64,000 nucleotides of DNA. Origin: Chamaecyparis obtusa. Taxonomy: Eukaryota; Streptophyta; Pinopsida; Cupressales; Cupressaceae. This document shows positions 1 through 13,000 of the stretch, one piece after another. The notes beneath the pieces were generated by a model. The model ran no database searches, was not told where the DNA came from, and saw only the letters and a program-made list of their open reading frames with translations. Every line of letters begins with the position of its first letter. The stretch's first letter is position 1. The stretch lies in NCBI GenBank assembly GCA_027943335.1, contig BSBK01002799.1, positions 329,001 through 393,000 of the forward strand, read 5' to 3'. A program made the position numbers and the translations under genes.

Positions 1-2683
1 GGTCATAGGGCATTTGAATGTCCTCAATGCCAAGGAAGGACAAATAGGAGGAATGAAGGCTAGGCCAAAGTTGCACATGTAGATGAAGATGCCAGATCAT
101 CAAATTTTGAAGATGCCGAAAGAGGAGAAACGTTGATTAACAAAAGAGTCCTGCTAAGTGGTGAGAATGAACCTGAGCAAAGGAGCTTGTTTTGCACTAG
201 ATACAAGTGTGAGGGTAAATGCTGTGATGTGATTATTGATAGTGGAAGCACTAACAATTTGGTGTCAGAAGAGATGGTGACAAATTGAAGCTCAAGAGAC
301 AAAAACACCCACATCCATACCGGATTGCCTGGGTGTAGGATGACCACAAGGTCATGGTTAGTGAATAGTGCCTAGTAAAGTTCAAGATTGGTGGGTACTA
401 TGATGAGGTACTATGTGATATCATACCTATGGATGCATGTCATATGTTTTTGGGTAGACCTTGGTAGTTTGACAAATGTGCTGTACATGATGGTCGTGCG
501 AATACCTATTCTCTGACAAAGGATAGAGTGTGACATAAGCTAAAGCCATTGAAGGAGATTGAAAAAAAGGTATGTGGTAATGCAAGAATAACTTTTGTTG
601 ATGGAAGAAAATTCCTAGATGGTATGAGGCATGAGCATGTGTGTTTTTCTTTAATTCTAAAAGTTGGTAAAGAGGAAGTAGAGGATGTACCTGTAGAGGT
701 TGCATATTTGTTGAATGAGTTTCAAGATATTGTATCTGATAATGTACCTTATGGATTACCACCGGTAAGGAAGATCAGTCATCAGATGGATTTGATTCTA
801 GGAGCCAGTTTTCCAAACAAGGCAACACACAGAATGACACCAGCAGAAAGTGAAGAGTTGAATCGACAAGTACATGAATTGTTACAAAAGGGATTGATTC
901 GGGAGAGCCCGAGTCCATGTGCTATACTAGCAGTATTAGCACCAAAGAAGAATGGAGAATGGAGGATGTGTACATATTCTAGAGCGATAAACAAGATCAC
1001 AATCAAGTATAGGTTTCCATTGCCACGAATGGATGATATTATGGGTTGTTTGAGTGGAGCTATGTATTTTCAAAGATAGATCTGAAGAGTGGATATCACC
1101 AGATTCGGATCAGAGAAGGAGATGAATGGAAGACTGCCTTCAAGACAAAGGAAGGACTATATGAGTGGTTAGTCATGCCTTTTGGGCTAACCAATGCACC
1201 AAGCACTTTCATGCAACTCATGAAGGAGATTCTAAAATAATTTATGGGTATGTTTGTCATTGTTTACCTATATGATATTTTGATCTTTAGTAAAACATTG
1301 GAGGAGCATACGATGCATATTCGTATGGTGTTTGAGAAGTTAAGGGAAGATAAACTGTTGATTAATTTGAAGAAGTGCAGTTTCGTGAAGAGGGAATTAG
1401 TGTACCTAGGATTTGTAGTTTCAACAGAAGGTCTAAAAATGGACCCAGAGAAAGTGCAGGCTATCCTTGAATGGCCTACTCCAAGGAGTGCTACTGAGGT
1501 AAGATCTTTTCATGGTTTGGCTAGCTTTTACATAAATTTTATCAAAAATTTTAGCAGTATTTGTGGACCCTTGACTGAAACAATGACAAAGTTTTAAACT
1601 GTTGAAATAGAAAATTACGGAACAACCTATTTTAGTACTTCCAGATTTTAATAAGGTCTTTCAATTAGACTGTGATGCTAGTGGTACTACAATAGGAGCT
1701 GTTATGAGCCAAGAAGGTAAACTTGTTGCTTATTTCAGTGAGAAGTTGAATGATGCCAAGAGGAAATATTCTGTTTATGATCAGAAATTTTATGCTATAG
1801 TTCAGGCATTAAAGAAGTGGAGACATTATCTACTTCCTAAGGAGTTTGTTTTGTATATTGATCATCAAGCTTTGCAATAGTTGAATAGTCAAGGAAAGTT
1901 GAATCAAAGACATTTGAAATGGGTTGAGTTTTTGTAGAGTTATACATTTATTTTGAAACACAGGAGTGGAATGTCTAATAGGGTTGTAGATGCGCTTAGC
2001 AAAAGGCAACTATTGTTGATAGAGATGCAGATTGAGGTGGTTGGGTTCAAGGAACTCAAGAATTTGTATCCAGAGGATCCTGATTTTGGTGAAGCTTGAA
2101 AAGCTTGTAAAGAACCTGTTACTCTAGACAAAACAAAGTTGATGGATTTCATCATTCAGGATGATATGCTATTCAGAGGGATTCAATTGTGCATTCCACA
2201 AAGTTCTATGAGGGAGAATCTCATCAAGGAGAAACATAGCGGAGGATTGACTAGACATTTTGGTCGTGATAAAATCCTTGCTTTGGTTAGTGAGAATTAT
2301 TATTTGCCACAGTTGCAGAAAGATGTCAAGAAGTTTGTACAGAGCTGCAGAGTATGTCAAATGGCAGAAGGAGTGAAGAAAATATAGGGTTGTATCAACC
2401 ATTACCTATATCAGAGAAGCTTTGGGAGGATATTAGTATGGATTTTATTCTTGGTTTACCAAGGACTCAACAGGGACATAATTCAATTTTTGTGGTGGTT
2501 GACAGATTTTTAAAGATGACACATTTCATTCCCTGCAAGAAGACTAATGATGCTGTTTATGTAGCAGAATTATTTTTTAGAGTAGTGAGACTACATGGTT
2601 TTCCAAAGAGTATAGTTTCAAATCAGGACACTAAGTTCGTTGGATATTTCTGGCACACATTGTGGAAGAAATTAAAGATAGAT
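1..2683 (+). pseudogene. G1 gag end, protease, RT, RNase H and integrase N-terminal half
   Basis: The first codons read GHRAFECP, the tail of a CCHC zinc knuckle of Gag. An aspartic protease motif, VIIDSGSTNNLV, lies near 230-265. RT follows from about 800: the fingers read GLIRESPSPCAILAVLAPKK and the palm reads [13 protein letters not shown] after a frameshift near 1075. The catalytic box near 1265-1276 reads YLYD where the family has YLDD or YVDD, so one catalytic aspartate is lost. RNase H (LDCDASGTTIGAVM) spans about 1665-2000. The integrase zinc-binding segment ends in SCRVCQ near 2342-2360, followed by the first catalytic Asp in SMDFILGLP. The second is in a changed context, SNQDTKFV, where the family usually has SDRD. 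Stops occur for example at 1077, 1238, 1594 and 2385. Clearly dead. Confidence 0.85.
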
Positions 2684-3104
2684 TGAACCAAGGCTCTAGA
2701 GGTTAAAGAAAAGCACAAGAGATGATATGAATGCAATGATGATATTGAATTGATCCAATGAATTCACCTTGATTTATTATTACATAATAGGCCTCCTTAT
2801 ATAGGAAAGGTGATATGAGAGAATGATAAGGAGATGATAAGCTATCACCTATGCTAGGTGTAATCACATGTCCACCAAATGTGGATCATCCTCCATTATG
2901 CAATGAAGTATGTGCAATGGATTATGATGATAATGTGATAAGAGCACTAAAGGTGGATCTAGCACCAAAAGTGGAATTCCTCCTACACCATGTGCTTAAT
3001 GGATGTGCACACTCCTAGGTGTCTCAATCACAAACTACTATGCAATGCATTAACTTAAGTAAGATTAAGTAAAGTGTAATTATGAATATTTAATTACACC
3101 AACA
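2684..3104 (-). repeat. ~420-bp insertion in G1 integrase, solo-LTR-like
   Basis: Integrase homology stops near 2683 and resumes at about 3108 with the segment before [12 protein letters not shown], so about 420 bp is foreign. Read on the minus strand it starts TGTTGGTGTAATTAAATATT and contains a TATA box, CCTATATAAGGAGG, near 2790-2810. A TG start, an internal TATA box and no coding capacity fit a short solo LTR or a small non-autonomous LTR element on the minus strand. No convincing target duplication is visible and the ends are good to a few bases only. Confidence 0.5.
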
Positions 3105-3890
3105 ATCACATCATCCACAGATTGATGGGCAGACAGAGGTGGTAAATAGGAGTTTGGGGAATTTGCTGAGATGTTTGGTTGGAGATAACCCAACTGGATG
3201 AGATTTGATTTTACCACAGGTGGAATTTTTATACAATAATTCTATCAACAGGAGCACTAGTAAATCACCATTCCAGATTGTATATGGGAGTAGTCCAAGA
3301 AATGCATTTGAGTTGAGAAAGATAGATAAAGAAGAAATAAGTAGTGTTGAAGCTGAGGATTTTGCAGAATATTTGAAGAACATCCATGAGGAGGTGAGGA
3401 AGCATATTACCAAGATGAATGCACAGTATAAGGCTAAGGCAGATGAGAAAAGAAGACAAAGAATTTCAGGTTGTAGATGAAGTCATGGTTCATTTGTAGG
3501 AGTGATTTCCAGTTGGTACATATAACAAGCTGAAAATAAAGAAGTTTGGACCATGTAAGATATTGAAGAAGCATGATTTAAGAAATGCATATGAGGTCGA
3601 GTTGCCTACTGAGATGAATATTTCACCAGTATTTAACATTTCAAATCTGATAGATTATCATGAGGGAGGTGTTGAAGATGAGGTTATAGCAGCACAGTAG
3701 AGTATTCTAGCAACTAGTTTAGCTATCAAGAAGATTGAGGACATACTGGATAGTCGTGTTGGTAGAAGCACAAGGAACATGACATATGAAGAATATTTGG
3801 TCAAATGGAAAGGATGACCTATTGAAGATTCATCCTGGCTGAAAAAGGAGGAGGTTAACCATCTTGGTTTTCTTCTGCATACTTGAGTTG
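3105..3890 (+). pseudogene. G1 integrase C-terminal half and chromodomain
   Basis: It starts with [14 protein letters not shown], which holds the catalytic glutamate of the integrase core. The typical gypsy segment FLYNNSINRSTSKSPFQIVY follows near 3220-3290. After a frameshift near 3465 the frame continues through [10 protein letters not shown] and [11 protein letters not shown] into a chromodomain at about 3700-3860, recognisable from IKKIEDILDSR and YEEYLVKWKG. The chromodomain of this group is known to guide integration into heterochromatin. Stops interrupt the frame at several points, including one in the linker and one just after WKG. Confidence 0.85.
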
Positions 3891-3924
3891 TGACAGGGTC
3901 ACTTCTCAAATTACCTCGGGTGTC

Positions 3925-4745
3925 TGATGCAGGAGCATCCTGGGTGTAAGAGAAATCTTGCATCACCCAAAAATATTTCTGTTTATTTTTCAATAAGGGC
4001 TATCTTGTGCAGAGCTGCTATTTATGGAAACTTACTATTTTTAGTAAGTTGGTCATACAATCTCAGAATATTTTGATTTCATAGTTGGAGGTTCATCTTA
4101 GTCATATCAGCCTACCAGTAAAGTTTCATTACTAAATCAAGTCTAGTTTTGAAAATTTGCAAATTTTTGGTATTGGAAATAGGGTATAGAAACTTTGAAC
4201 GCAGTTTTGAAGGCTTTAGAGGCCCCAGATGAGGTCGAAACTTTGGCTAATTGGAGCTTGTGCGAGTTAGGAAATGTAGAGCACCTCACACCCTTTACGA
4301 AATGGGGTCATAATAGTCAATCAGGTCAACAGGTGATGACTTATGGTCTTCAGAAGTTTGGCCACCTAAAATGGCAGAAAATAAATTTCCTTCAAAATTT
4401 CTGTTTGGGTTTCAATAGTTATTTTGAGCTGACTATGATGTAATAAAATGAAAAATAAAATAATTCTATGTTTGGTCGCTGTTAAGGGCTAAATTTCTAG
4501 AACCTTCTCGGGTGGTGGAAATTGCCTATATAAAAAAGACCCGTAGTGTTGTCTAGGGCAGTTTTGGGTAATGATTCAAGGCTTTGTCCTATAGAATATT
4601 GTAAAGGGAATGCCCATGTGGCTTTGCATATTGTAATTCTAAAATTTGTAATTCCACATTTATGGAGATAAAAAGAAGCCCATTTTCTGTTCTTACAAAT
4701 TGTTGTTGTTTCTCTGTTTCTATTATGTGTTTGTGGTATTAAGGG
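3925..4745 (+). repeat. Probable 3' LTR of G1
   Basis: About 820 bp of non-coding sequence follows the chromodomain. It has a plausible core promoter, TGCCTATATAAAAAAG near 4523-4538, followed by T-rich, polyadenylation-like sequence. A small open frame at 4195-4443 has no recognisable similarity and I do not treat it as a gene. With no 5' partner in the window the ends cannot be set exactly. Confidence 0.45.
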
Positions 4746-4769
4746 GAGAACCCTTCATCATACCTTGTA

Positions 4770-7700
4770 GAAGAAGATGACTCTGACACAGACATTGATG
4801 ATAATATTGAGGTGGTTTTTGTTGCAATTAAAGGTGATTTAGAAGAGGATGAAAGGTATGTATAAACAACACTTATTTCTAAAGTTAGTAAGAATGATAC
4901 TTGGATCATTGATAGTGGTTGTACACATCACATGACTAGTGATGAAGATAATATTGATCATCTTGAGCATTATAATGGAGGTTCAGTGAAAATGGGAAAT
5001 GACACATCTTGCATGGTTAAAGGAAAAGGATCTATTTTATTGAATGATAGAATTAGATGTGATAATGCATACTGGGCAAAAGGACTAAATTACAATTTGT
5101 TGAGTCTGACACAACGTAATAATGCAGGTCACCAAGAGGCATTTGAAAGCAAGAAGGTAAAGATCTATGATGAAAATGGAAAGCTTGTCGGAATAGGTAG
5201 ACAATCAAAAGGTAACTTATTTTATCTTGACAATGCTGAGACTTCTTGTTTACTAGAGAAAAATGAAGATGCATGGTTATGGCATAAGAGGTTATGTCAT
5301 GTAAATTTTGATAACATGATTAAGATCAGTAGAAAGAGAAAAGTTAGAGGAATGCCTAGTCTAACCAAACCTGATCATGTTATGTGTCATCAATGTTAGA
5401 AAGGAAAGATGAAAAAATCTAATTTTAAAAGTAAGGACTACTCATCTAAAGGAATTTTGGAGTTGGTTCACACCAACTTATGTGGTCCCATGAGAACTCA
5501 GAGCCACTATGGAGATAGATACTTTATTTTGTTTGTTGATGACTATACTAGATTGATGACAGTTATGTTCTTGAAAAAGAAATATGAGGCATTCAAATTG
5601 TTTAAATGGTATAAGGCTAAAGTAGAAAAATAAACTGGAAAGGAATTGAAATGCTTAAGGTCTGATAGAGGAGGTGAGTTTATTTTTGATGAATTCACTA
5701 ACTTCTATAATGAGCATGGTATAAAAAGGCATGTTTCTATACCTAGAACACCACAATAGAATGAAATTGCTGAAAGGAGAAACAAATCCATTGTTGATTG
5801 TGCTAGAACATTGATGATTGAAAATAATGTTGCACAGATGCACTGGAGAGAGGCATTGATCACTGTAGTATATGTCCTGAAGTAAGTTCAATTGAAGAAG
5901 GATACAAATAAGACACCTTATGAGGTATGGTTTGGATACACACTGACTGTAAGTTATTTAAGAATCTTTGGTAGCAAGTGTTATATTCTGAAAGATGATA
6001 GGAATGGAAAATTTGACTCTAAAGGTGATGAACGTTTATTCTTAGGCTATTCTACTAAGATTAAAGCTTACAAATGTCTGAATAAGGTTACTAATAAGAT
6101 GATAGAGAGTACTAATATTAACGTTGATGAGTTTACTGAAAAGAATGAAGAAGAAAGCATGAACTAGAAGACTATGGTAGGTTCACTTATGTTGAAGATC
6201 CAGAGTATCTACCAAAGTTGCAGGATGAGTCTACCAAGCATTAGGGAAATGCTATCAAGAATCAACAAATGGAAACTGAGAATTAGGAAGAAGCTACTGA
6301 GCAGGAAACTATACCTGAACAGAATGATCAGCAGAGGAGAGATCAAGTGCTAGCAAGATTTGTTAGAAGACACCATCCTGAGAACCAAATCATTGGAGAT
6401 AAGCAAGATGGCATGCTGATTCGAAGTAAGTTAAGACATAACACATGGTTAGTTTATGAGTTTGAACTAAAGAATGTTAGGGATGCACTTGAAAATGAGG
6501 AATGGATAAATGCTATGAATGAGGAGATTGAACAAATTGAAAAGAATAAGACATGGACTTTAGTGCCTAGACCGAAAGATAAAAATGTTATTGGTACTAA
6601 GTAGATTTTTAGGAATAAGCTGAATGAGCATGGAGAAGTTACAAGGAATAAGACAAGACTTGTTTGCAAAGGATATGCACAACAAGAAGGTATTGATTAT
6701 GGTGAAACCTTTTCACCTATTGCTAGACTGGAAGGAGTTCAAATATTGCTTGCCTATGCTGCACATAAGGGATTTAAGGTATATCAAATGGTTGTGATAT
6801 CAACATTTCTGAATGGAATACTTGAGGAGGAGGTCTACATAGAACAACCTAAAGGGTTTGTTGATCTAAATCAAAAAGACATAGTATGTAGACTACACAA
6901 AGCTCTATATGGACTGAAGCAGGCACCAAGGGCATGGTGTGAAAGATTACATGCTTACCTTATAAGTATTGGTTTTGTAAGAACTAGTGAAAATAGTAAT
7001 ATGTACATGAAAAGAGAATCTGATGATAACATTTTGATTGTTGCAATATTTGTTGATGATATAATCTTTGGTGGACAAGATCATATTTGCAAATCTTTTG
7101 CTGATGAAATGAGAAATGAATTTGAGATGTCTATGTTTGGAGAGATTAAATTCTTTCTAGGTTTGTAGATTATAGTACAATAGAAACATGGGATTTTCAT
7201 CACTCAATCAAAATACATTAAAGAAGTATTAAAAACTTTTGGCATGGAAGATGCTAATCCTGTGGGAACATCGATGGTAACTGGCTATAAATTAACAAAG
7301 GATGATGAATCTACCGAGGTAAATCAGACTCCATACCAATATATGATTGGTAAACTAATGTATGTTGTACATAGTAGGCTTGATATTGCATATGTAGTGG
7401 GGATTATTGCCAGATTTTTTGCCAATCCTAAAGATTCACATATGGTTGTTGTAAAGAGAATCTTGACATACTTGAAGAAAATAGAGGATTATGGATTATG
7501 GTACACATTGGAAGGAAAATTTGAACTTAAAGTTTACATTGATGCAGATTGGGCTGGAAACATAGATGACTGGAAGAGCACAATCAGTGGAGCATTCTTT
7601 TTAGGAGAAAGGCTCATGACTTGGATTAGCAAGAAACAAGCATGCATTTCTCAATCTACTATTGAAGCAGAGTATGTTGCTGCTACTACAAATTGTTCAA

Positions 7701-8002
7701 ATATAGAGATCAGACAAGTTTTGGAAGGAATGAATGAGGTAGTCACTGACCCGGTGATTATATATTGTGACAATACCAGTGCTACAAATATTTCTAAGAA
7801 TCCTATGATGCATTCGAAGACAAAGCATATATTTACTAAGTATCACTACATGAGAGAATAAGTTCAAGAGAAGCAAGTACAATTGGAATTTGTAACATCT
7901 AAGGAACAACTTGCTAACATCTTTACTAAACCATTATTGAAGGACACATTTGAATATTTGAGAACTCGACTTGGGGTCTGGCCCCTGTCTACCGGTCACT
8001 GA
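4770..8002 (+). pseudogene. C1 copia pol: protease, integrase, RT, RNase H
   Basis: An acidic linker is followed by the protease motif WIIDSGCTHHMT near 4900-4935. A GAG-pre-integrase segment with LWHKRLCHVNFDN lies near 5275-5310. The integrase core runs about 5450-6100. Its first catalytic Asp position reads HTNLCGP instead of HTDLCGP, while LRSDRGGEF and the Glu of AERRN are kept. RT begins near 6480. The first catalytic Asp of RT is lost ([12 protein letters not shown], where relatives have YQMDVKSAFLNG), but [10 protein letters not shown] is intact. RNase H ends with DADWAGN, IYCDNTSA and TKHIFTKYHY. The frame shifts once near 6160 and contains several stops. Order PR-IN-RT-RH defines Ty1/copia. 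Confidence 0.9.
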
Positions 8003-8362
8003 GGTGATCTGGAGGTTGCATCAACCTAAACTTATCGAAAGATCATTCATGTTGATGCACATAGCTCAAACTTTGGATTTTGTCTAAGGTTGTGAAATAT
8101 TGTAGAAGTTGGAATAGAAATTTGTTTATCTATACACTGAAGGTACATGATATGAATCGAACACCAAAGGACTTACTTGACTGATGCAGAGCTATTTGTA
8201 TGTTTTCTTTGGCATTGTTGTCAAAGGGAGAGAGAATGAATATGGAAAATCAGTTAGTGTGAACACAAAGAAAGGGGGAGACACTTTTTTTGCCGAGAAC
8301 TGAAAAAAATCAAATCCACAAGGATAGTCTGCACTTGTGTTTCCATCAATGCCAAAGGGAGA
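8003..8362 (+). other. C1 3' untranslated region with polypurine tracts
   Basis: This non-coding stretch lies between the pol stop and the 3' LTR. It holds repeated purine boxes such as GTCAAAGGGAGAGAG near 8220, AAAGAAAGGGGGAG near 8266-8280 and GCCAAAGGGAGAT just before the LTR. The last is the likely plus-strand primer. C2 has the same arrangement at 33000-33493. Confidence 0.6.
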
Positions 8363-8763
8363 TATTGATGAACTACAACTGATTGAATAGCTGAATGAAC
8401 TAAAGAAACAGTGATTAGAGATCACCGAGTACTGAAATGATATGTAAGATGATTAAATCAGTCAATATATTATCATTGATGTCAACTAGTCTTGACAATA
8501 CTTATCATGTTAGTTACAAACATCTGAACATCTGTTGAAAGAAGAAAAGATGATGAACTGAGATATCTACATGAAGAAAAAGATGGACATGACAAATAAG
8601 GGTAGGGAAAACATTGGGTAACTTATTGACGAGTCTATAGTTTTATATTGTTGACTTGAGCATGTTACATTAATCTATTATGAAGAAGAGAATTGAAATT
8701 GAACATGTCAATATGGTCAGTAATTAAAGATTTCTGTATACACCGAGCCAGTGTAGTGCATAC
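8363..8763 (+). repeat. C1 3' LTR, left part (before G2)
   Basis: It starts with TATTGATGAACTACAACTG directly after the purine tract, matching TGTTGGAAACTACAATTG at the same place in C2, so the canonical TG has decayed to TA. G2 interrupts it after position 8763. It continues at 24253. Confidence 0.7.
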
Positions 8764-10017
8764 TGTAATACCCCAAAAATGGGCTATAAGTTCATTAATC
8801 TCCTACATCTTCAATTCAAACGAAATCGACATCAACGTCCTAACCTAAGGCACATCTAAACATCATCGAATCATAATTGATTATCTTAAATTCTGCATCA
8901 GGGAATATTCCTAGTAATATTCCTAATTATCTTAATTATCTTTAATTTAATGATTATTTGGTGATAAATCACATTTATCCTAAGTTTGATTAATTGAATA
9001 TTTTCATATTTAATTAATTAGATTTAATATTTGCCACTTAATTGTGTAATTAAATTTAATCCTATCTATTATTAATTGTATTATTTAATTTTGACAATAA
9101 ATCAAAATTCCTATCTTTAATTGATTAAATTCTTATTTAATTAATTAAAGCATGTTGTCATTATTTAATAATATAATTTTTAATAAAAGTTTGGTAAAAT
9201 AGTTAATTAACCCATAAATTAATTATTTTATTTCAAAAATCAGTTGAGTTGAGGATAAATCACTTTATTTATTTATTTAATTATTAATTATTATGCATAT
9301 TCAAAAGAAATAGTTAAACTCCAAATCAGAAAATCAATGCAAGTTATTGACTTTTTGGAACTCAACATCCTTTTGGAGTTCAAAAAGCTGATCTAAACTC
9401 TAATTTGAGTTAAAAAGCTATTTTTGCATGATTTTGAGAATTAACTATCTTTCATGATCAGATAACTCAAAAATCAAGATGAGTTAATTTGAGTGATTTA
9501 TGGCTTTTCCCATGCACCTCCAAAGCCCTAGATTTCTATAAATTAAGGCTTTAGCTCTTCACAAATGATCTCATATTTTGCACAATCACGCTGGAGAATT
9601 GGAATTGAAGAATCAAAGCTCTTGCGAATCGACATCTTTGTGAGATCAATCTTATTTTTTTTTGCATTCATTTAGATTTATATTGCATATCATTTCTAGA
9701 TTAGCATAGAATATCAGTTTTCAATAGCATATATTCATATCAAGTTTTTATCATTCTTATTGCATAGAAAAATCCAAAAAATAGAATAATTGCATTCAAT
9801 CTCATATCTAGATCAATTGCATTCAAATCCTTCATTTAGGTGTCGTCTAGGTCATTGATCTCGATTACAATCTGAGAACATTAATCTCGCACCTACTAGA
9901 AGGCAGTAAATCGCTTGGTTAGATAGCTTTCAATTTTGCACGATTTTGATTATAGATAACCTCTAATATTTTACTGAGTGTTGTGTCTACAGATCAGGTA
10001 CAATTTTCACACACACA
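8764..10017 (+). repeat. G2 5' LTR (1254 bp)
   Basis: It starts TGTAATACCCCAAAAATGGG and ends ATTTTCACACACACA. It is very AT-rich with many TTAATT runs. A TATA-like segment, TTTCTATAAATTAAGGC, lies near 9534-9550. Compared by eye with the 3' copy it shows roughly 16 substitutions and lacks a short TTTTTGCATG duplication present in the 3' copy near 23650, so divergence is a little over 1 percent. Confidence 0.95.
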
Positions 10018-10021
10018 TTTC

Positions 10022-10038
10022 TGGCGCCCACCGTGGGG
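10022..10038 (+). other. G2 primer-binding site
   Basis: TGGCGCCCACCGTGGGG lies four bases after the 5' LTR. The TGGCGCC core is complementary to a tRNA 3' end including CCA, and this motif is common in Tat-type plant gypsy elements. I cannot name the tRNA with certainty. Confidence 0.8.
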
Positions 10039-13000
10039 CAACCCACCTTTGCATGCTGGTTTTGATTTTTTTTGGGAGCTAAAACCCTAAAGTTTCAAAG
10101 ATTTAATTTTATCTCCCAAACGGCTTAGAATTTTGGTCTTGAATTTTTTTTGTAGGTTGGTGACATGTAAGGGAAGCTACAGTAAAAAAACTTAAAATTT
10201 TTTGAGATGTTTTGAATTTTTAATAATTTTTTCTTGAAATTCTGGAAAAAATTAATATCTGACGCAAATCAGCATATTTTTAAGAAATTTTTATATTTTC
10301 AGAAAGCTCTTTAAATTTTATAGGGGGTCCATTCTTTGTGTTTTAAATTTGGACATGATATCATATCTCAAATAGTCAATTTACAAAAATTGGTCTATTT
10401 TGATAAAACGGGTCTCTAGAGCACAAATGAAGAGATTTTTGTAAAATTTTTGCATTTTTGGAAAGCTCTCTATTTTTTAGTAGGGGTATCTATTCTAAAT
10501 TTCTATTTTTGTGACCAAAATCATATCAAAAAAATTAGATCTTGTTGACTAGGTCAAATGCAGCAAAAAAAATAAAGTTTTGTGATGGGTATGCACTTAT
10601 TTTTTTACATGGTTCAATGAATGATATGAGTTGTCATTTGGGTTAATTTCTGGTTATTATTACTGATAATAATTGATTTTTAGAGCTAACCCTATGGTTT
10701 TCATAAGTTGAATATATTTTGCATATCTTGTTTGCTTGTTTGCTTGTTGGAGAGTTCGTCACTTGCTTGCATGGAAAAGCTCAACAAAAATTGCTAAAAA
10801 TCAAGTAAAATATACTAAGCGCGTTGTGAGGATCCCAGGTATTCTCCTTCATCTAATAATATTTTGATTTGAGATTTAAAATAAATCTCTTATGTGTCAA
10901 GCTTGTGTGCATCTTTTCATGCTTTTGATCTATTTCTACACACTTGCATAATTGATACTAGGTTGTGAACCCTTAGGATTCATTAAGTAGTCTTAGAATA
11001 CTTGTGATTGATCTTGATTGCTATCTTGGGTTATTGGACTCGCTAATCCACCGGCCCCTCATTTCCGCCCCGTGGTTGCAATCTCAGCGCCATAAAGGGG
11101 AGGGGTCAACAGGACAGAAGCATTAAGTGTTCCACTTGGCAACCCTTTTGTGCTTTTAGAAACTCACTTGTTTTCTAAGTTGGGGACTTATTTTTAGCTT
11201 GTGTGAGGTGTTAAGTGTTCCACCTTGTGGACTCATCTCATATTTGCTTTAAGCGTTAAGAGTTCCTCTTTCTACTTTTTGAATGCTTTTGGTAGATTTA
11301 CTTTCAGAACATACATCTATGCTCACATAGTAATTAGGCCCTATGAACACTATTCGTGATTCTTGAGAGATTGGAATCCTAGCAAAATCCTTCCTTGACG
11401 ATGAAATCCTTGTAGGTAGGGAGGATACTTAGTGTGTTTCACATTCAGCTTGGTTAGTGCGTCTTCTCTTATTGATCGACACATTCTCTCTCCGGAGAGG
11501 TTGATAGATCACGTGGGGTTGATATCATGAGCTTTGGTGAACTAAAATTGGTTAGTGCGTCTTCTCTTATTGATTGATACATTCTCTCCCTGGAGAGGTT
11601 GATAGATCACGTGGAGTTGATATCACAGACCTTGGTGAAACAAAACTTTGTCTTAGCGTGTCGAATTAATCTGCTTGCTTTGTTTGGGTTAAAAGTGAAG
11701 AGGTGTCAAAACCTTGAATCTGGAGCCAAGTCCCCTTGTGGTATACTATTGTGAGTCATCTTTAGAGAGGGTTAACCGTAGCGGACAATCCCTTCACAGG
11801 GCAAACTGCGTTGACAGAACCTCAAGTGGTCATAGCCATTTTCGCCGTGGTAGTGACAACCGCTATATAAATGTCCTTGTGGAAGAAATCTCCATGGGTA
11901 TGGTTCATTGTTGGGTTGTCAGATCTCCCTAGCAGCTCTTGAAGATTAAGTTCTCGGACTGTGTCAAAACCTTGGTGCACCGGGATTGGAGTTCACCCCT
12001 TTGAATCATAAAAGTTGCAGAGTCAAACCATTACTAAAAACCCTAGAGAGGCCAATTTTTCACTTTCAGGTATATGTGCGTTATTGCAAAACTTTTCAAA
12101 ACATACACAATTAGTACTCTCAGGGATTAGCACAATTTGGTCACTTGATTGTTCATGCGCAAGGTTGCTTTTGCTCTTGTTCATTATTTTCAAACGTGCT
12201 TGGAATCACTTGCTTGCTGTTCTGCGTGCTTGTTTATCTACTTGGCTATTAAAAATGATCAAATCTGGTATAACCTTCAAAATTTGGATAGTACAATTTG
12301 CAAACAATCCAGAACTGAAAACTTTAAATTTTGCAAAAATTGATGTAAAGTTCTTTCTGGAGTCAAAAGTCATTTCAAGAAGTCAAAAGTCGTATGACTT
12401 TTTGTCAAATGTCATTTCAGTAAAGCCCATATGTCATATGATTGAGAACCCAGTGTCGTATGAGTTTTCAAACCAGCAAAATTCAAGAAGCCAAAAATTG
12501 TTAGCAACTATCGTACAAGTTTTGTCAACTATCGTTTCATCTCTACCCAACTGTTGTACGAGTTTCACAACTATCGTTTCATTTATACCCAACTGTCATA
12601 CGAGTCTGCAGAGTGTCGTTTGGAAAAATTTGAGAAAGTTGTCAAAAATTGTCAAATTGCAAGATATCCAATGTTTTTAGCCTAGTTCTAGAATCTGTCA
12701 AAAATATCATTGTGTCAGGAACAGAGCAGTAGCTATTGAGCATTCTACCATTTTTTGAGTTTGATCTTTTGAATCCGATCTTGTCTTCTGTTTGATCAAT
12801 TTGAGTCCTTTTTATCTCGTGTCAAAACCTTGTCATAACTATCAATCTTCAATCAATCTTCAAAAACAGACTAAGTGTTGAGAACTCGTGTCCGCTATCT
12901 TTTGTGCAATCTATCCCATACATCCAGGGCACAGTTTCCTTCACCCACATCTCATTAGATCTTCAAAACTATCATAATCTTGACAAGGTTACGTCATCCG

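Larger units (their letters stand above)
1..4745 (+). mobile_element. G1: 5'-truncated chromodomain Ty3/gypsy retrotransposon
   Basis: The order zinc knuckle, protease, reverse transcriptase, RNase H, integrase, chromodomain and a likely 3' LTR identifies a Ty3/gypsy element of the chromovirus group. The 5' LTR and most of gag lie outside the window. The reading frame is broken by many stops and several frameshifts, and a ~420-bp insertion splits the integrase. The right boundary is approximate because there is no second LTR to compare; the next recognisable sequence is copia coding from about 4770. Confidence 0.85.

Noticed and set aside
4195..4443. 82-codon plus-strand frame in the G1 LTR
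   Set aside because: No similarity or signal recognised, and it sits upstream of the LTR promoter.
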